Shown: in pieces, positions 1 to 6,098 of the stretch
Position numbering within the stretch: position 1 is the stretch's first letter
Layout of the letters: the number at the start of each line of letters is the position of its first letter
The notes under the pieces: model-generated
Database searches by the model: none
What the model was told of the DNA's origin: nothing
What the model saw: only the letters and a program-made list of their open reading frames with translations
Origin: Clostridiales bacterium
GTDB lineage: Bacteria > Bacillota > Clostridia > Oscillospirales > Acutalibacteraceae
Reading direction: 5' to 3'
NCBI GenBank assembly: GCA_021202245.1
Contig: JAJQDK010000101.1
Location: 1 to 6,521 of the forward strand
DNA: 6,521 bases
Translations under genes and position numbers: made by a program

Positions 1-16
1 ATATTCTGTATGTGAC

Positions 17-34
17 GTAATGCGGCGTGATAAA
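17..34 (+). other. Probable frame break near the 5' edge of terL
   Basis: Frame 3, which encodes the terminase from SFYLIEGND onward, has a TAA at 18-20. Frame 2 is open from 2 to 31 (SVCDVMRRD) and then joins frame 3 if one A of the AAA at 32-34 is removed, giving RRD-NSFYLIEG. Only about 30 bases lie upstream, so the case is weaker than for the break at 370-378. Confidence 0.5.
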
Positions 35-369
35 CAGCTTTTATCTGATCGAAGGCAATGACGACTCGTCCGCTGCGCTGATTCAGGGTATGACGCTTTC
101 GGGCATGCTGTTTGACGAGGTGGCGCTGATGCCGAGAACCTTTGTTGAGCAGGCGCTTGCGAGATGCTCTGTGCCCGGCTCAAAATTTTGGTTTAACTGC
201 AATCCGGAATATCCCGAGCATTGGTTTTATACGGAATGGATAAAGCAGGCGGAGGAGAAAAACGCACTCTATCTTCACTTTACGATGGACGACAACCCCT
301 CTCTTGAGGAGGATGTCAAGCGGCGATATGAGAGCCTGTATTCGGGGGTGTTTTACGAGAGGTTTGTAC

Positions 370-378
370 GGGGGCAGG
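370..378 (+). other. Apparent +1 frame break in terL (G-run)
   Basis: Before this point the terminase reads in frame 3 and ends YERFVRG. After it, the terminase reads in frame 1 as WTAFYGAVYP. Removing one G from the GGGGG run at 370-374 gives VRGRW. Removing the G at 378 instead gives VRGQW. Either matches the Gly-x-Trp usual at this place in terminases. The overlap of ORF 27-548 with ORF 304-963 is a consequence of this break. Confidence 0.8.
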
Positions 379-977
379 TGGACGGCGTTTTACGGTGCTG
401 TTTATCCGTTTATGGCAGACGAAAATATGTATTGCGACATACCCGAGGGCGAGTTTTTGAAGTATGCGATTTCCTGCGATTACGGCACGGTAAATCCGGC
501 TTCCTTCGGGCTGTGGGGCAAGCAGAACGGTGTTTGGTACAGAATTGACGAGTATTATTTTAACTCGCGCCGTGAGGGGTTTCAGAAAACCGACGAGGAG
601 CATTACGCAGCCCTTTGCAGGCTTGCGGGTGAGAGAAGAATTTCGCAGGTGGTTGTTGACCCCTCGGCTGCAAGCTTTATAGAGGTTGTGCGCCGTCACG
701 GCAGGTTTAAGGTAACGCCGGCGCAGAACAGCGTGATTAACGGAATACGGAGGGTGTCGCAGGTCCTGAAGGACGGCAGCGTGAAAATTTGCAGAAGCTG
801 CCGGTCAATACGCAGAGAGTTTTCACTGTACAGGTGGGACAGCAAAAGGGCAAACGACCTGCCCGTTAAGGAAAACGACCACGCTATGGATGATTTGAGG
901 TATTTTGTTACCACGGTAATTGACGGAGGCGGAGAGCTTTTGGCGTTCGCCGCCGAAAGATAGGAGGAAAAACACGG

Positions 978-2132
978 TTGAAAATCGGAAGAAGAAAAAG
1001 AACGGAAAAAAGGAGCTGCGCCGCAGTGCAGACGGTTCCGAGGGACGCATCGGGAGGTGTTACGGACACTTTTCGGTTTGAATATCAGAGCAGAGCCGAA
1101 AGGGAGCTGCTGGCCTCTTTGAGAGAGGCTGTGCCGGTGATTGACGCCGCAATCGGCAAGATTGTCAGGCTTATAGGCAGGTTTGAGATTGTGACGGACG
1201 ACCCTCGCTGCCAGAAAATTGCCGACGATTTTGTAAGAAGCGTGGGTACAAACGGCTCGTCAAGGGGTATGGAAAATTTTATCTACACCTATCTTGACTC
1301 GCTGCTCACGTTCGGCGAGGCGGTGGGAGAGATGGTGCCCGACGCTGAGGGGCGGAATATAGCCGCGCTCTACAACGCAAGCCTTGACGACGTTGAGATA
1401 AGGGCGGACAGCTCGCCGCTGGAGCTTACGGTGTGCAAAAGGGACGACGCAGGCACGGTGCCGGTGAAATATCAGAGCCTTGTGCTTGCAACTCTGCTTA
1501 ATCCGAAGCCCGGCACAGCCCACGGAACGTCAATTTTGAGCGGACTTCCGTTTGTAAGCTCCATACTTTTGAGGATATTCAGCTCGGTAAAAACAAACTG
1601 GGAGAGAGTGGGAGATATACGCTTTGCGGTGACCTACAGCCCCGATTCAAACGGAGGGGTGCTTTCGGAGGAGGATGCGCAGCTGATTGCGGACGAATGG
1701 AAAAAGGCAATGCGAAGCGACAGCGTGTGCGACTTTGTGTCGGTGGGCGACGTCAGCGTTAAGGTGATAGGCTCGGAAAGCCAAATGCCCGACTGCGAGG
1801 TTCCGGTAAGACAGATTATGGAGCAGATACTCGCAAAGCTGGGAATACCGCCGTTTTTGCTCGGCTTGTCATGGTCGAGTACCGAAAAAATGAGCGAGCA
1901 GCAGGCGGATATTCTTACAAGCGAGCTTGAATATTACAGAACGGTAACGGAGCCGGTGATTTCAAAGGTCATAGCCGCTCAGCTCAGGCTTAACGGCTAC
2001 GACAGCGGATTTAAGATTGAGTGGAACAATATCAATTTGCAGGATGCGGTTGAGCTTTCTCAGGCAAGGCTCAATAATGCGCAGGCAATGCAGATTGAGA
2101 GCCAATGCAAAACGGAGGTAAGTGATGAATAA
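978..2132 (+). CDS. Phage portal protein
   Basis: The portal is a ring of normally twelve subunits at one capsid vertex. It is the DNA channel and the docking site for terminase and the head-tail connector. The 384-residue product fits the family, at the short end. Visible features are a basic N-terminus (KIGRRKRTEKR), then a helical stretch (AVPVIDAAIGKIVRLIGRFEI, residues about 50-70) typical of the portal wing/stem start. Near residue 289 is the segment GIPPFLLGLSWSST, which I recognise as a conserved portal motif, followed by a helical C-terminus. The start is TTG at 978, chosen because AGGAGG at 962-967 lies 10 bases upstream and no in-frame ATG fits better. It begins 14 bases after the terminase stop and overlaps the protease gene by 8 bases. 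Family membership is firm; the subfamily is not resolved. Confidence 0.88.
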   Translation: MKIGRRKRTEKRSCAAVQTVPRDASGGVTDTFRFEYQSRAERELLASLREAVPVIDAAIGKIVRLIGRFEIVTDDPRCQKIADDFVRSVGTNGSSRGMENFIYTYLDSLLTFGEAVGEMVPDAEGRNIAALYNASLDDVEIRADSSPLELTVCKRDDAGTVPVKYQSLVLATLLNPKPGTAHGTSILSGLPFVSSILLRIFSSVKTNWERVGDIRFAVTYSPDSNGGVLSEEDAQLIADEWKKAMRSDSVCDFVSVGDVSVKVIGSESQMPDCEVPVRQIMEQILAKLGIPPFLLGLSWSSTEKMSEQQADILTSELEYYRTVTEPVISKVIAAQLRLNGYDSGFKIEWNNINLQDAVELSQARLNNAQAMQIESQCKTEVSDE

Positions 2133-3126
2133 GGATATTTTGAAAAAGGAAAGCGTTTCGGGCATAGTGCGCAGCGAGGGAGCCGGCGAAATCAGCGACG
2201 AAGAAATGGAGCTTATTAACGGCTACACACGCAGAACGCTTGAAAAGGACGAGGTGTATGTATTTTCGGTAATCCTGTGCGACAATGATGTTGACCGTGA
2301 CGGAGAACGCTTTACAACGGAGGCGCTGTTTGAGCTTGAAAAGCTGTTTGTGGGCAAAACGGGAATTTTTGACCACGAGCCCAGCGCAAAAAACCAGACC
2401 GCAAGGATTTTTGCCTGCGGCGTTGAGGCGGTGCCGGGTCAGACGACGGCGGCAGGCGACGATTATTACAGGCTCAGGGCAAGGGCATATATGCCGATAA
2501 GCGACAAAACAGAGGAGCTTATGCTTGCTCTTGACAGCGGAATTGTCAAGGAGGTAAGCGTGGGCTGCGCCGTGGACGGAGTCAGGTGCAGCGTCTGCGG
2601 CGAAGGAATAGGAGAGTGCGCCCACCGAAAGGGAGAGGTGTACGGCGGAAAGCTCTGCTGCGGAGAGCTTGTTAATCCGCGCGACGCCTACGAATGGAGC
2701 TTTGTGGCGGTGCCGGCGCAGACAAGGGCAGGAGTTACAAAGTCGTTTGCAAAGGAAGGGAAGGAAATGAAAACGGAGGAAATTCTTAAAGGTATTGAGC
2801 AGGGAGAGGGCGTTGCCCTCGGCAAAAAGGACTGCGAAAGACTATGCGAATATATAAGCAATCTCAAGGAGTCGGCTAAGGACGGCGTTTATTACCGTGA
2901 AAGCCTTGTCGGCGAGGTGCTGAGATTGTCGGCTGTGGTACAGCCCGACATCTCGAGGGACACAATGGAGAGTGCGGCAAGGTCAATGACGGTTGCGCAG
3001 CTCAACGAGTTTAAGACGGCTTTTGAAAAGAAGAGGAGCAGGGTGATTCCGGTTGCTCCGCAGCTTTATAACAGCAAAGCTAAGGACAGGAACAGAACCG
3101 ACCTGAACGGTCAGTTCACGATTTAA
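2125..3126 (+). CDS. Prohead protease (XkdF/S78-like) fused to a scaffold-like C-terminal region
   Basis: This probable serine protease digests the scaffold and trims capsid proteins during prohead maturation. From ATG 2125 it is 333 residues. The protease core runs from about 40 to 205: DNDVDRDGERF, then GIFDHEPSAKNQ with the probable catalytic His84, then VKEVSVGCAV with the probable catalytic Ser145, ending AYEWSFVAVPAQ. These motifs fit the herpesvirus-assemblin-like prohead proteases; residue roles are assigned by analogy. Between the Ser motif and the last strand sits a Cys/His cluster (C155, C158, C165, H167, C178, C179) that could bind zinc. Residues 215-333 are a separate helical, charged region that may act as scaffold or delta domain. 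ATG 2125 is preferred over GTG 2122 because GGAGG at 2114-2118 is 6 bases before it. It overlaps the portal gene by 8 bases, suggesting translational coupling. Confidence 0.8.
   Translation: MNKDILKKESVSGIVRSEGAGEISDEEMELINGYTRRTLEKDEVYVFSVILCDNDVDRDGERFTTEALFELEKLFVGKTGIFDHEPSAKNQTARIFACGVEAVPGQTTAAGDDYYRLRARAYMPISDKTEELMLALDSGIVKEVSVGCAVDGVRCSVCGEGIGECAHRKGEVYGGKLCCGELVNPRDAYEWSFVAVPAQTRAGVTKSFAKEGKEMKTEEILKGIEQGEGVALGKKDCERLCEYISNLKESAKDGVYYRESLVGEVLRLSAVVQPDISRDTMESAARSMTVAQLNEFKTAFEKKRSRVIPVAPQLYNSKAKDRNRTDLNGQFTI
2751..2766 (+). promoter_or_regulatory. Possible internal ribosome binding site for a nested scaffold
   Basis: This is an uninterrupted purine tract with three GG/GGG blocks just before ATG 2767, inside the protease coding region. 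The best Shine-Dalgarno-like core (GGAAGGG, 2754-2760) is 6 bases from the ATG. Part of it is dictated by the encoded Lys-Glu-Gly-Lys-Glu linker, so it may be coincidental. Confidence 0.35.
2767..3126 (+). CDS. Candidate nested scaffold protein from an internal start in the protease gene
   Basis: An in-frame ATG at 2767 (Met215 of the protease) follows a purine-rich stretch, AAAGGAAGGGAAGGAA (2751-2766), that resembles a ribosome binding site. It lies exactly where the protease domain ends. Starting here gives a 119-residue protein: helical (EEILKGIEQGEG, CERLCEYISNLKES), charged, with a basic C-terminus (EKKRSRV, KAKDRNR). Several phages make their scaffold this way from the 3' part of the protease gene, lambda C/Nu3 being the classic case. 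No other scaffold gene is visible before the capsid gene, which supports the idea. The site is not a perfect Shine-Dalgarno, and the region could instead act only as a fused scaffold domain. Confidence 0.4.
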   Translation: MKTEEILKGIEQGEGVALGKKDCERLCEYISNLKESAKDGVYYRESLVGEVLRLSAVVQPDISRDTMESAARSMTVAQLNEFKTAFEKKRSRVIPVAPQLYNSKAKDRNRTDLNGQFTI

Positions 3127-3145
3127 TTTAACGGAGGTAAAAAAT

Positions 3146-3481
3146 ATGAATGTAAATTTTAACGGATATGGCGAAAACGTCGTAACATTTTCAGCGGATG
3201 AGAGCATTACCGAGGCGGGAGTTCCCGTAAAAATGAGTGCAGACGGCACGGTTGCGGCATGCGAAAGCGGAGAAGCCTTTTGCGGAGTGTGCATAGGCGT
3301 GCGCAACGGCTATGCCGCAGTACAGCTCAGCGGATATGTAACAATGAACGCAGACTCAAAAATTGCAGTCGGATACAAAAGCCTTGCGGCATCCTCGGAC
3401 GGCGCAGTGGCGGTAAACACCGCAGGCAGAGAGTATCTTGTGGTTGATTCAAGCGCAGACTCGATAGGCTTTATTCTTTAA
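3146..3481 (+). CDS. Small head protein, probable capsid decoration protein
   Basis: The product is 111 residues and sits between the protease/scaffold gene and the capsid gene, the usual place of a decoration (head-stabilising) protein. The sequence looks almost wholly beta-stranded and rich in Gly, Ala and Val. Alternating segments such as AGVPVKMSADGTVAAC, GVCIGVRNGYAAVQLSGYV and KIAVGYKSL suggest a small beta-barrel. The phrase 'put in value, get a Gly-Val strand, then a Gly-Tyr-Val strand' recalls DUF2190/gpD-like decoration proteins. I rely on position and fold impression, not a diagnostic motif. ATG 3146 has GGAGG at 3133-3137, 8 bases upstream, in an A-rich leader, a strong site suited to an abundant protein. 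The gene starts 19 bases after the protease stop and is separated from the capsid start by 43 bases. Confidence 0.5.
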   Translation: MNVNFNGYGENVVTFSADESITEAGVPVKMSADGTVAACESGEAFCGVCIGVRNGYAAVQLSGYVTMNADSKIAVGYKSLAASSDGAVAVNTAGREYLVVDSSADSIGFIL

Positions 3482-3524
3482 CCGGCAGCAGCTACTATAT
3501 ATATAATAACAGGAGGCAGAAAAA

Positions 3525-4531
3525 ATGGCAAATTTTGAAAATATTACTTTGGAAAAGGGAATGTATCAGGGCAAAAAAGTCTTACGGAGGTGCTTGAGGG
3601 GCTTGACCCGTCGGAAAACTATGCAGGCACCGCTCTTGAGGGGCTTGACGCCTTTTCCCGTCAGCTTAAGCGATTTGATATAAAGGTGAGCGGAAAGGGA
3701 AGCGACTGCGTTGAAAAGTTCTTTCAGACTTCAAATTCATCGGCGCTTTTTCCCGAATATGTGAGCAGAGCGGTAAAGCAGGGTATGGAGCGTGCCGACA
3801 TTCTCCCCAACCTTGTCGCTACGGTGACGGATATTGACGGTATGGACTACCGCAGTATTGTTTCGGCACCGAGCGAGGACGAAAAAACTCTCAAGGTGGT
3901 AAACGAGGGAGCATACATTCCGCAGACGGCGGTCAAAACGAGGGAAAACCTTGTTAAGCTCCGCAAAAGAGGCAGAATGCTGGTGGCTTCATATGAGGCG
4001 CTCAGATTTCAGCGGCTTGATTTGTTTACCGTAACGCTTAATCAGATCGGCGCATACATAGCGAGGGCTCAGCTTAAGGACACCATAGACGTTCTTGTCA
4101 ACGGCGACGGAAACGACAATCCGGCGGAGGTTATCGGCTCGGCAACGGGCGGAGAGCTTGAATATGCCGATATTCTCAAGCTTTGGGCGGAGCTTTCTCC
4201 CTATGAGCTTAACACAATACTTGCTCCCACGGAGGAAATGCAGAAGCTGCTTTCGCTTTCTCAGATGCAGGATTCAAACGCAGGACTCAGCTTTCAGAGC
4301 ACGGGCAAAATGATTACGCCTCTGGGCGCTTCGCTTTTGCACGCTCCGGAGCTTGAGAGCGGCAGCATTATCGGTCTGGACAGAAGTTGTGCGCTTGAAA
4401 TGGTGCAGGCAGGCGGAGTTATGACCGATTATGACAAGCTGATTGACAGACAGCTTGAGCGTGCGGCTATTACCTGCACCGCAGGATTTTCAAAAATCTT
4501 TACGGACGCTTCAAGGGTTATTTCGTGCTGA
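3525..4531 (+). CDS. Major capsid protein (HK97 fold), with an apparent one-base deletion near the 5' end
   Basis: This is the shell-forming protein, present in hundreds of copies per head. The body reads in frame 2 up to the TGA at 4529-4531. It opens with a conserved-looking region (LDPSENYAGTALEGLDAF, then RQLKRFDIKVSGKGSD, FFQTSNSSALFPEYV). A stretch that would form the E-loop follows (around VNEGAYIPQTAV), then a long spine helix (VTLNQIGAYIARAQLKDTI), and an A-domain-like part (LNTILAPTEEMQKLL). The body has no well-placed start: GTG 3590 has GGAGG directly abutting it. A perfect start exists at ATG 3525, with AGGAGG at 3511-3516 spaced 8 bases, but it reads in frame 3 (MANFENITLEKGMYQGKK). 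Adding one A to the A6 run at 3573-3578 joins the two as GKK-SLTEVLEGLD, giving about 335 residues, normal for the family. Unrepaired, the frame-3 reading is out of register with the capsid body. Family call is firm; the cause of the break is open. Confidence 0.85.
3573..3578 (+). other. A6 run where the capsid reading frame breaks (-1)
   Basis: Upstream codons (frame 3) are GGC AAA AAA; downstream frame 2 continues AGT CTT ACG GAG. One missing A explains the break. A -1 slip of lysyl-tRNA on the A run would also rescue it, but the run is short, and the dnaX-type heptamer A AAA AAG found here (3573-3579) is out of register with the frame-3 codons. A lost base or a sequencing error is therefore the simpler reading. 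Confidence 0.7.
3593..3649 (+). repeat. In-frame 15-base direct repeat in the capsid gene
   Basis: CTTGAGGGGCTTGAC occurs at 3593-3607 and again at 3635-3649, a spacing of 42 bases (14 codons). Both copies encode Leu-Glu-Gly-Leu-Asp near the N-terminus of the capsid protein. The flanks differ, so it may be a small duplication or coincidence in a conserved segment. Confidence 0.75.
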
Positions 4532-4543
4532 TGAGGTGATTGC

Positions 4544-4960
4544 TTGAACATTGCAAATGTAATTCCGCGCTTTGCGCTTGTGTCGGGGCTTGACAACAGC
4601 GGTATCTACAAATGGCGACCGTTGGTCGAGGACGCCTGCAGCTACATTGAAAATCATCTTATCAGGGATGATTTGAACGACGACGACAAAAGACGTCTTG
4701 AAATGCTGTGCGCCGTCTATGCGTTTAAGCTGTATTCTCTGTGCAATGACGAAGATATAACCTCTTTTACGGCGGGTGACGTACAAATTACGTCGCCCAC
4801 CGACATTAAAAGCAGAGCCGAAAGCCTGTGGCAGGAATACGCAGGCGGCGCAGCGGATTTGATAGCCGTTGCCGACTCGGAGGATGAAGATAACGCAGAC
4901 GATGCGGATAATACGGGCTCCTCCGGGACAGAGGGATTTTTGTTCGGGGTGATACGGTGA
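4544..4960 (+). CDS. Head-tail connector protein (gp6/SPP1 gp15-like)
   Basis: The product is 138 residues directly after the capsid gene, the normal place of the first adaptor ring that docks under the portal. The N-terminal half looks helical (WRPLVEDACSYIENHL, DDKRRLEMLCAVYAFKLYSL), as in connector proteins that form a helical bundle. Next comes a FTAGDVQIT segment near residue 76-84 that I recognise from this kind of protein, then another helix (IKSRAESLWQEY). The C-terminal tail is strikingly acidic (SEDEDNADDADN, around residues 112-123) and may dock on the next ring. The start is TTG 4544, with GAGGTG at 4533-4538 spaced 5 bases; it lies 12 bases after the capsid stop. It ends in a GTGA overlap with the next gene. 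The role is inferred from position, helix pattern and size. Confidence 0.6.
   Translation: MNIANVIPRFALVSGLDNSGIYKWRPLVEDACSYIENHLIRDDLNDDDKRRLEMLCAVYAFKLYSLCNDEDITSFTAGDVQITSPTDIKSRAESLWQEYAGGAADLIAVADSEDEDNADDADNTGSSGTEGFLFGVIR
4774..4798 (+). other. Strong hairpin inside the connector gene
   Basis: GGGTGACGTA (4774-4783) and TACGTCGCCC (4789-4798) form a 10-base-pair stem with one G-U pair and a 5-base loop (CAAAT). No T-run follows, so it is not an intrinsic terminator. It overlies the codons of the GDVQITSP segment. Confidence 0.6.
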
Positions 4961-5313
4961 GTATTTTTGACTCGGTAAGCGGAACAATAAAAAGATACGG
5001 ATGCAAGGTAGCCGTGAGCGAAAACGGCAAAAGCAGCAGCACAACAGCGTTTGTGGAGCCGTTTCAGTTCAAGAGCAAGATATACGTGGGCGGAGAGTAC
5101 ATCTCAACAGGCTTGAGAAACACCGAAAAGTATCTTTACATCGGGCCTGTTGACTGTCCGCTGAGTATGAATAGCTCCGTAATAGAAACGCAGGCGGGAA
5201 AATATATTGTTAAGAGATGCGAAACATATTATGTTATGAACCGACCGGTATATGTTTGGGCAATTTTGCTGCCCTACGGCGAGGCACTGGAGGATGATTA
5301 TGAATCAGATTGA
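4957..5313 (+). CDS. Probable head-closure protein (stopper)
   Basis: The 118-residue protein follows the connector, where phages usually place the second adaptor ring that closes the filled head. The pattern fits a small beta-barrel: an N-terminal IKRYGCKVAV strand pair, then FVEPFQFKSKIYVGG, KYLYIGPVDCPL, GKYIVKRCETYYV and YVWAILLPYG. 'Tyr-Gly near the start, a FVEPF/IQP-like strand, then a Tyr-Ile-Gly and a Tyr-x-Val strand' is the usual arrangement of such proteins. There is no catalytic motif. It starts with GTG 4957, overlapping the connector stop by 4 bases (GTGA), with the purine-rich GGGGTGAT at 4946-4953 ahead of it, and overlaps the following gene by 14 bases. Translation is likely coupled on both sides. 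Name by position and fold impression only. Confidence 0.5.
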   Translation: MSIFDSVSGTIKRYGCKVAVSENGKSSSTTAFVEPFQFKSKIYVGGEYISTGLRNTEKYLYIGPVDCPLSMNSSVIETQAGKYIVKRCETYYVMNRPVYVWAILLPYGEALEDDYESD

Positions 5314-5731
5314 AAAACAGGTTGACGGCATTATTGTCAGGCTGAAAATGATTGATGAGCTGAAGCCGCTGCGGTTTGTCAGAGAATACGGAACGCACGA
5401 TATTGAGATGCCCGTGACGGGACTTTTGGCGGTGGTTTCATTGACCGATACGGCGCTGACAAAAAGCCATATAGGCGATTATCTGTCCTCAACGGTAAAG
5501 GGAGAGCGGTACCGCGCAAAGGCGGAAATCAGGGTTTATGCGCCTGCAACGGAGAACGGCAGCGGACTGTCGGAAACGGTGTCGGTGCTTATGGCGGGGC
5601 TGAAAAGCGCCGATACCGAGAAAATAATTACGGATATCGGCGCCTCGTCCATTGAATTTGACCCCGATATGAATTCAATATGCAGAACGGTTAATTTTGC
5701 GATTGAGTTCTATTTGTGCGAGGAGGCGTAG
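5300..5731 (+). CDS. Probable tail terminator protein
   Basis: The 143-residue protein would cap the tail tube and join it to the head. The pattern fits the mixed alpha/beta terminator fold: an N-terminal helix (QIEKQVDGIIVRLKM), then a strand with FVREYGTHDIEMPVTG, and a helix/strand pair around GDYLSSTVKGERYRAKAEIRVYAP. A helix (LSETVSVLMAGLK) and C-terminal strands (SSIEFDPD, RTVNFAIEFYLCEE) complete it. The Arg-Ala-Lys-Ala-Glu-Ile-Arg-Val-Tyr strand followed by a helix is typical. ATG 5300 is chosen because GGAGG (5289-5293) is 6 bases upstream; ATG 5294 is too close to that site. It overlaps the previous gene by 14 bases. No gp10-like tail-completion gene precedes it, as many phages would have. 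Confidence is moderate. Confidence 0.5.
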   Translation: MNQIEKQVDGIIVRLKMIDELKPLRFVREYGTHDIEMPVTGLLAVVSLTDTALTKSHIGDYLSSTVKGERYRAKAEIRVYAPATENGSGLSETVSVLMAGLKSADTEKIITDIGASSIEFDPDMNSICRTVNFAIEFYLCEEA

Positions 5732-5732
5732 T

Positions 5733-6098
5733 ATGAGCGATTTTGCCTTTTCAAAGGGCGAGGAAGTTGTCCTCAGGGTAAATTCAGAGATACTCGGAGG
5801 AGTGAGCAGAGTCGGCTGCGCCTTAAGCAGCAGCATTGCAGAGATAAAGGAGTTTTTGACGGACGCTCCCGTTTACAGGACGGTGAAAAACAGCTATGAG
5901 ATTACCCTGAATATGTACAGCGAGGGCGAGAATATTTTTTATTCGCTTCAGAGCTTTGACAGCCTTGAGCTTTCGCAGGAGGGCGAAACGGTTGTGTATT
6001 CGGACTGCACGCTCAAAAGCATTGAGAGCGTAATAAATCCAAAGAGCGAAATAGAATATACGGTTGTGATAAACGCAGAGGAGAGGAATGTAAAATGA
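5733..6098 (+). CDS. Probable tail tube (major tail) protein
   Basis: The 121-residue, mainly beta-strand protein follows the terminator-like gene, the usual place for the tail tube gene. Strands can be guessed at EEVVLRVNSEILGGVS, YEITLNMYS, SLELSQEGETVVYS and EIEYTVVINAE, with one short helix (SIAEIKEFL). The repeated long strands and size are compatible with a tube subunit, but no motif proves it. It could equally be another small tail protein such as a baseplate-initiator piece. ATG 5733 has AGGAGG at 5721-5726, spaced 6 bases, a strong site. No tail sheath gene lies between terminator and tube, which argues against a classic contractile tail here. Its stop overlaps the next start by 4 bases (ATGA). 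Confidence 0.4.
   Translation: MSDFAFSKGEEVVLRVNSEILGGVSRVGCALSSSIAEIKEFLTDAPVYRTVKNSYEITLNMYSEGENIFYSLQSFDSLELSQEGETVVYSDCTLKSIESVINPKSEIEYTVVINAEERNVK

Larger units (their letters stand above)
1..963 (+). pseudogene. terL: Phage terminase large subunit, 5'-truncated by the window and frame-broken
   Basis: This is the packaging motor ATPase/nuclease that pumps DNA through the portal and cuts the concatemer. The ATPase part is read in frame 3 (about 33-377). It contains a Walker B-type segment (LFDEVALM, Asp/Glu codons at 114-119) and a coupling-type motif (FWFNCNPE). The nuclease part is read in frame 1 (about 379-963). It has the three expected acidic sites of the RNase H-like fold: ISCDYG (Asp at 478-480), VVVDPS (Asp at 658-660) and NDHAMDDLRY (Asp at 889-894). 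Walker A lies upstream of the window. The two parts join cleanly only if one base is dropped near 370-378, restoring RGQW or RGRW, the usual motif there. A second shift near 17-34 is needed because frame 3 has a TAA at 18-20. Left unrepaired, the ATPase frame ends at 548. Repaired, the window holds about 319 codons. Whether the breaks are real mutations or sequence errors cannot be decided here. Confidence 0.85.

Noticed and set aside
2071..2625. 184-residue open frame on the minus strand opposite the protease gene
   Set aside because: It lies wholly opposite well-supported + strand genes, has no ribosome site, and its protein is low in recognisable motifs and rich in His, Cys and Arg as expected of an antisense shadow.
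3502..3507. TATAAT as a promoter -10 box before the capsid gene
   Set aside because: The 6 bases at the best -35 distance (3479-3484, TAACCG) match the consensus poorly, and the sequence is part of a simple TA-rich run.
3573..3579. A AAA AAG slippery heptamer as a programmed -1 frameshift in the capsid gene
   Set aside because: The heptamer's register (codons at 3574 and 3577) does not match the frame of ATG 3525 (codons at 3573 and 3576), and I see no clear downstream stem. A lost A is simpler; kept only as a minor option.
4774..4798. Hairpin as an intrinsic terminator
   Set aside because: No run of Ts follows the stem and the genes continue without a gap.
4511..5044. 177-residue minus-strand open frame opposite the connector gene
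   Set aside because: It begins CCCFCRFRSR and carries no motif; the + strand genes explain the region with good starts and overlaps.
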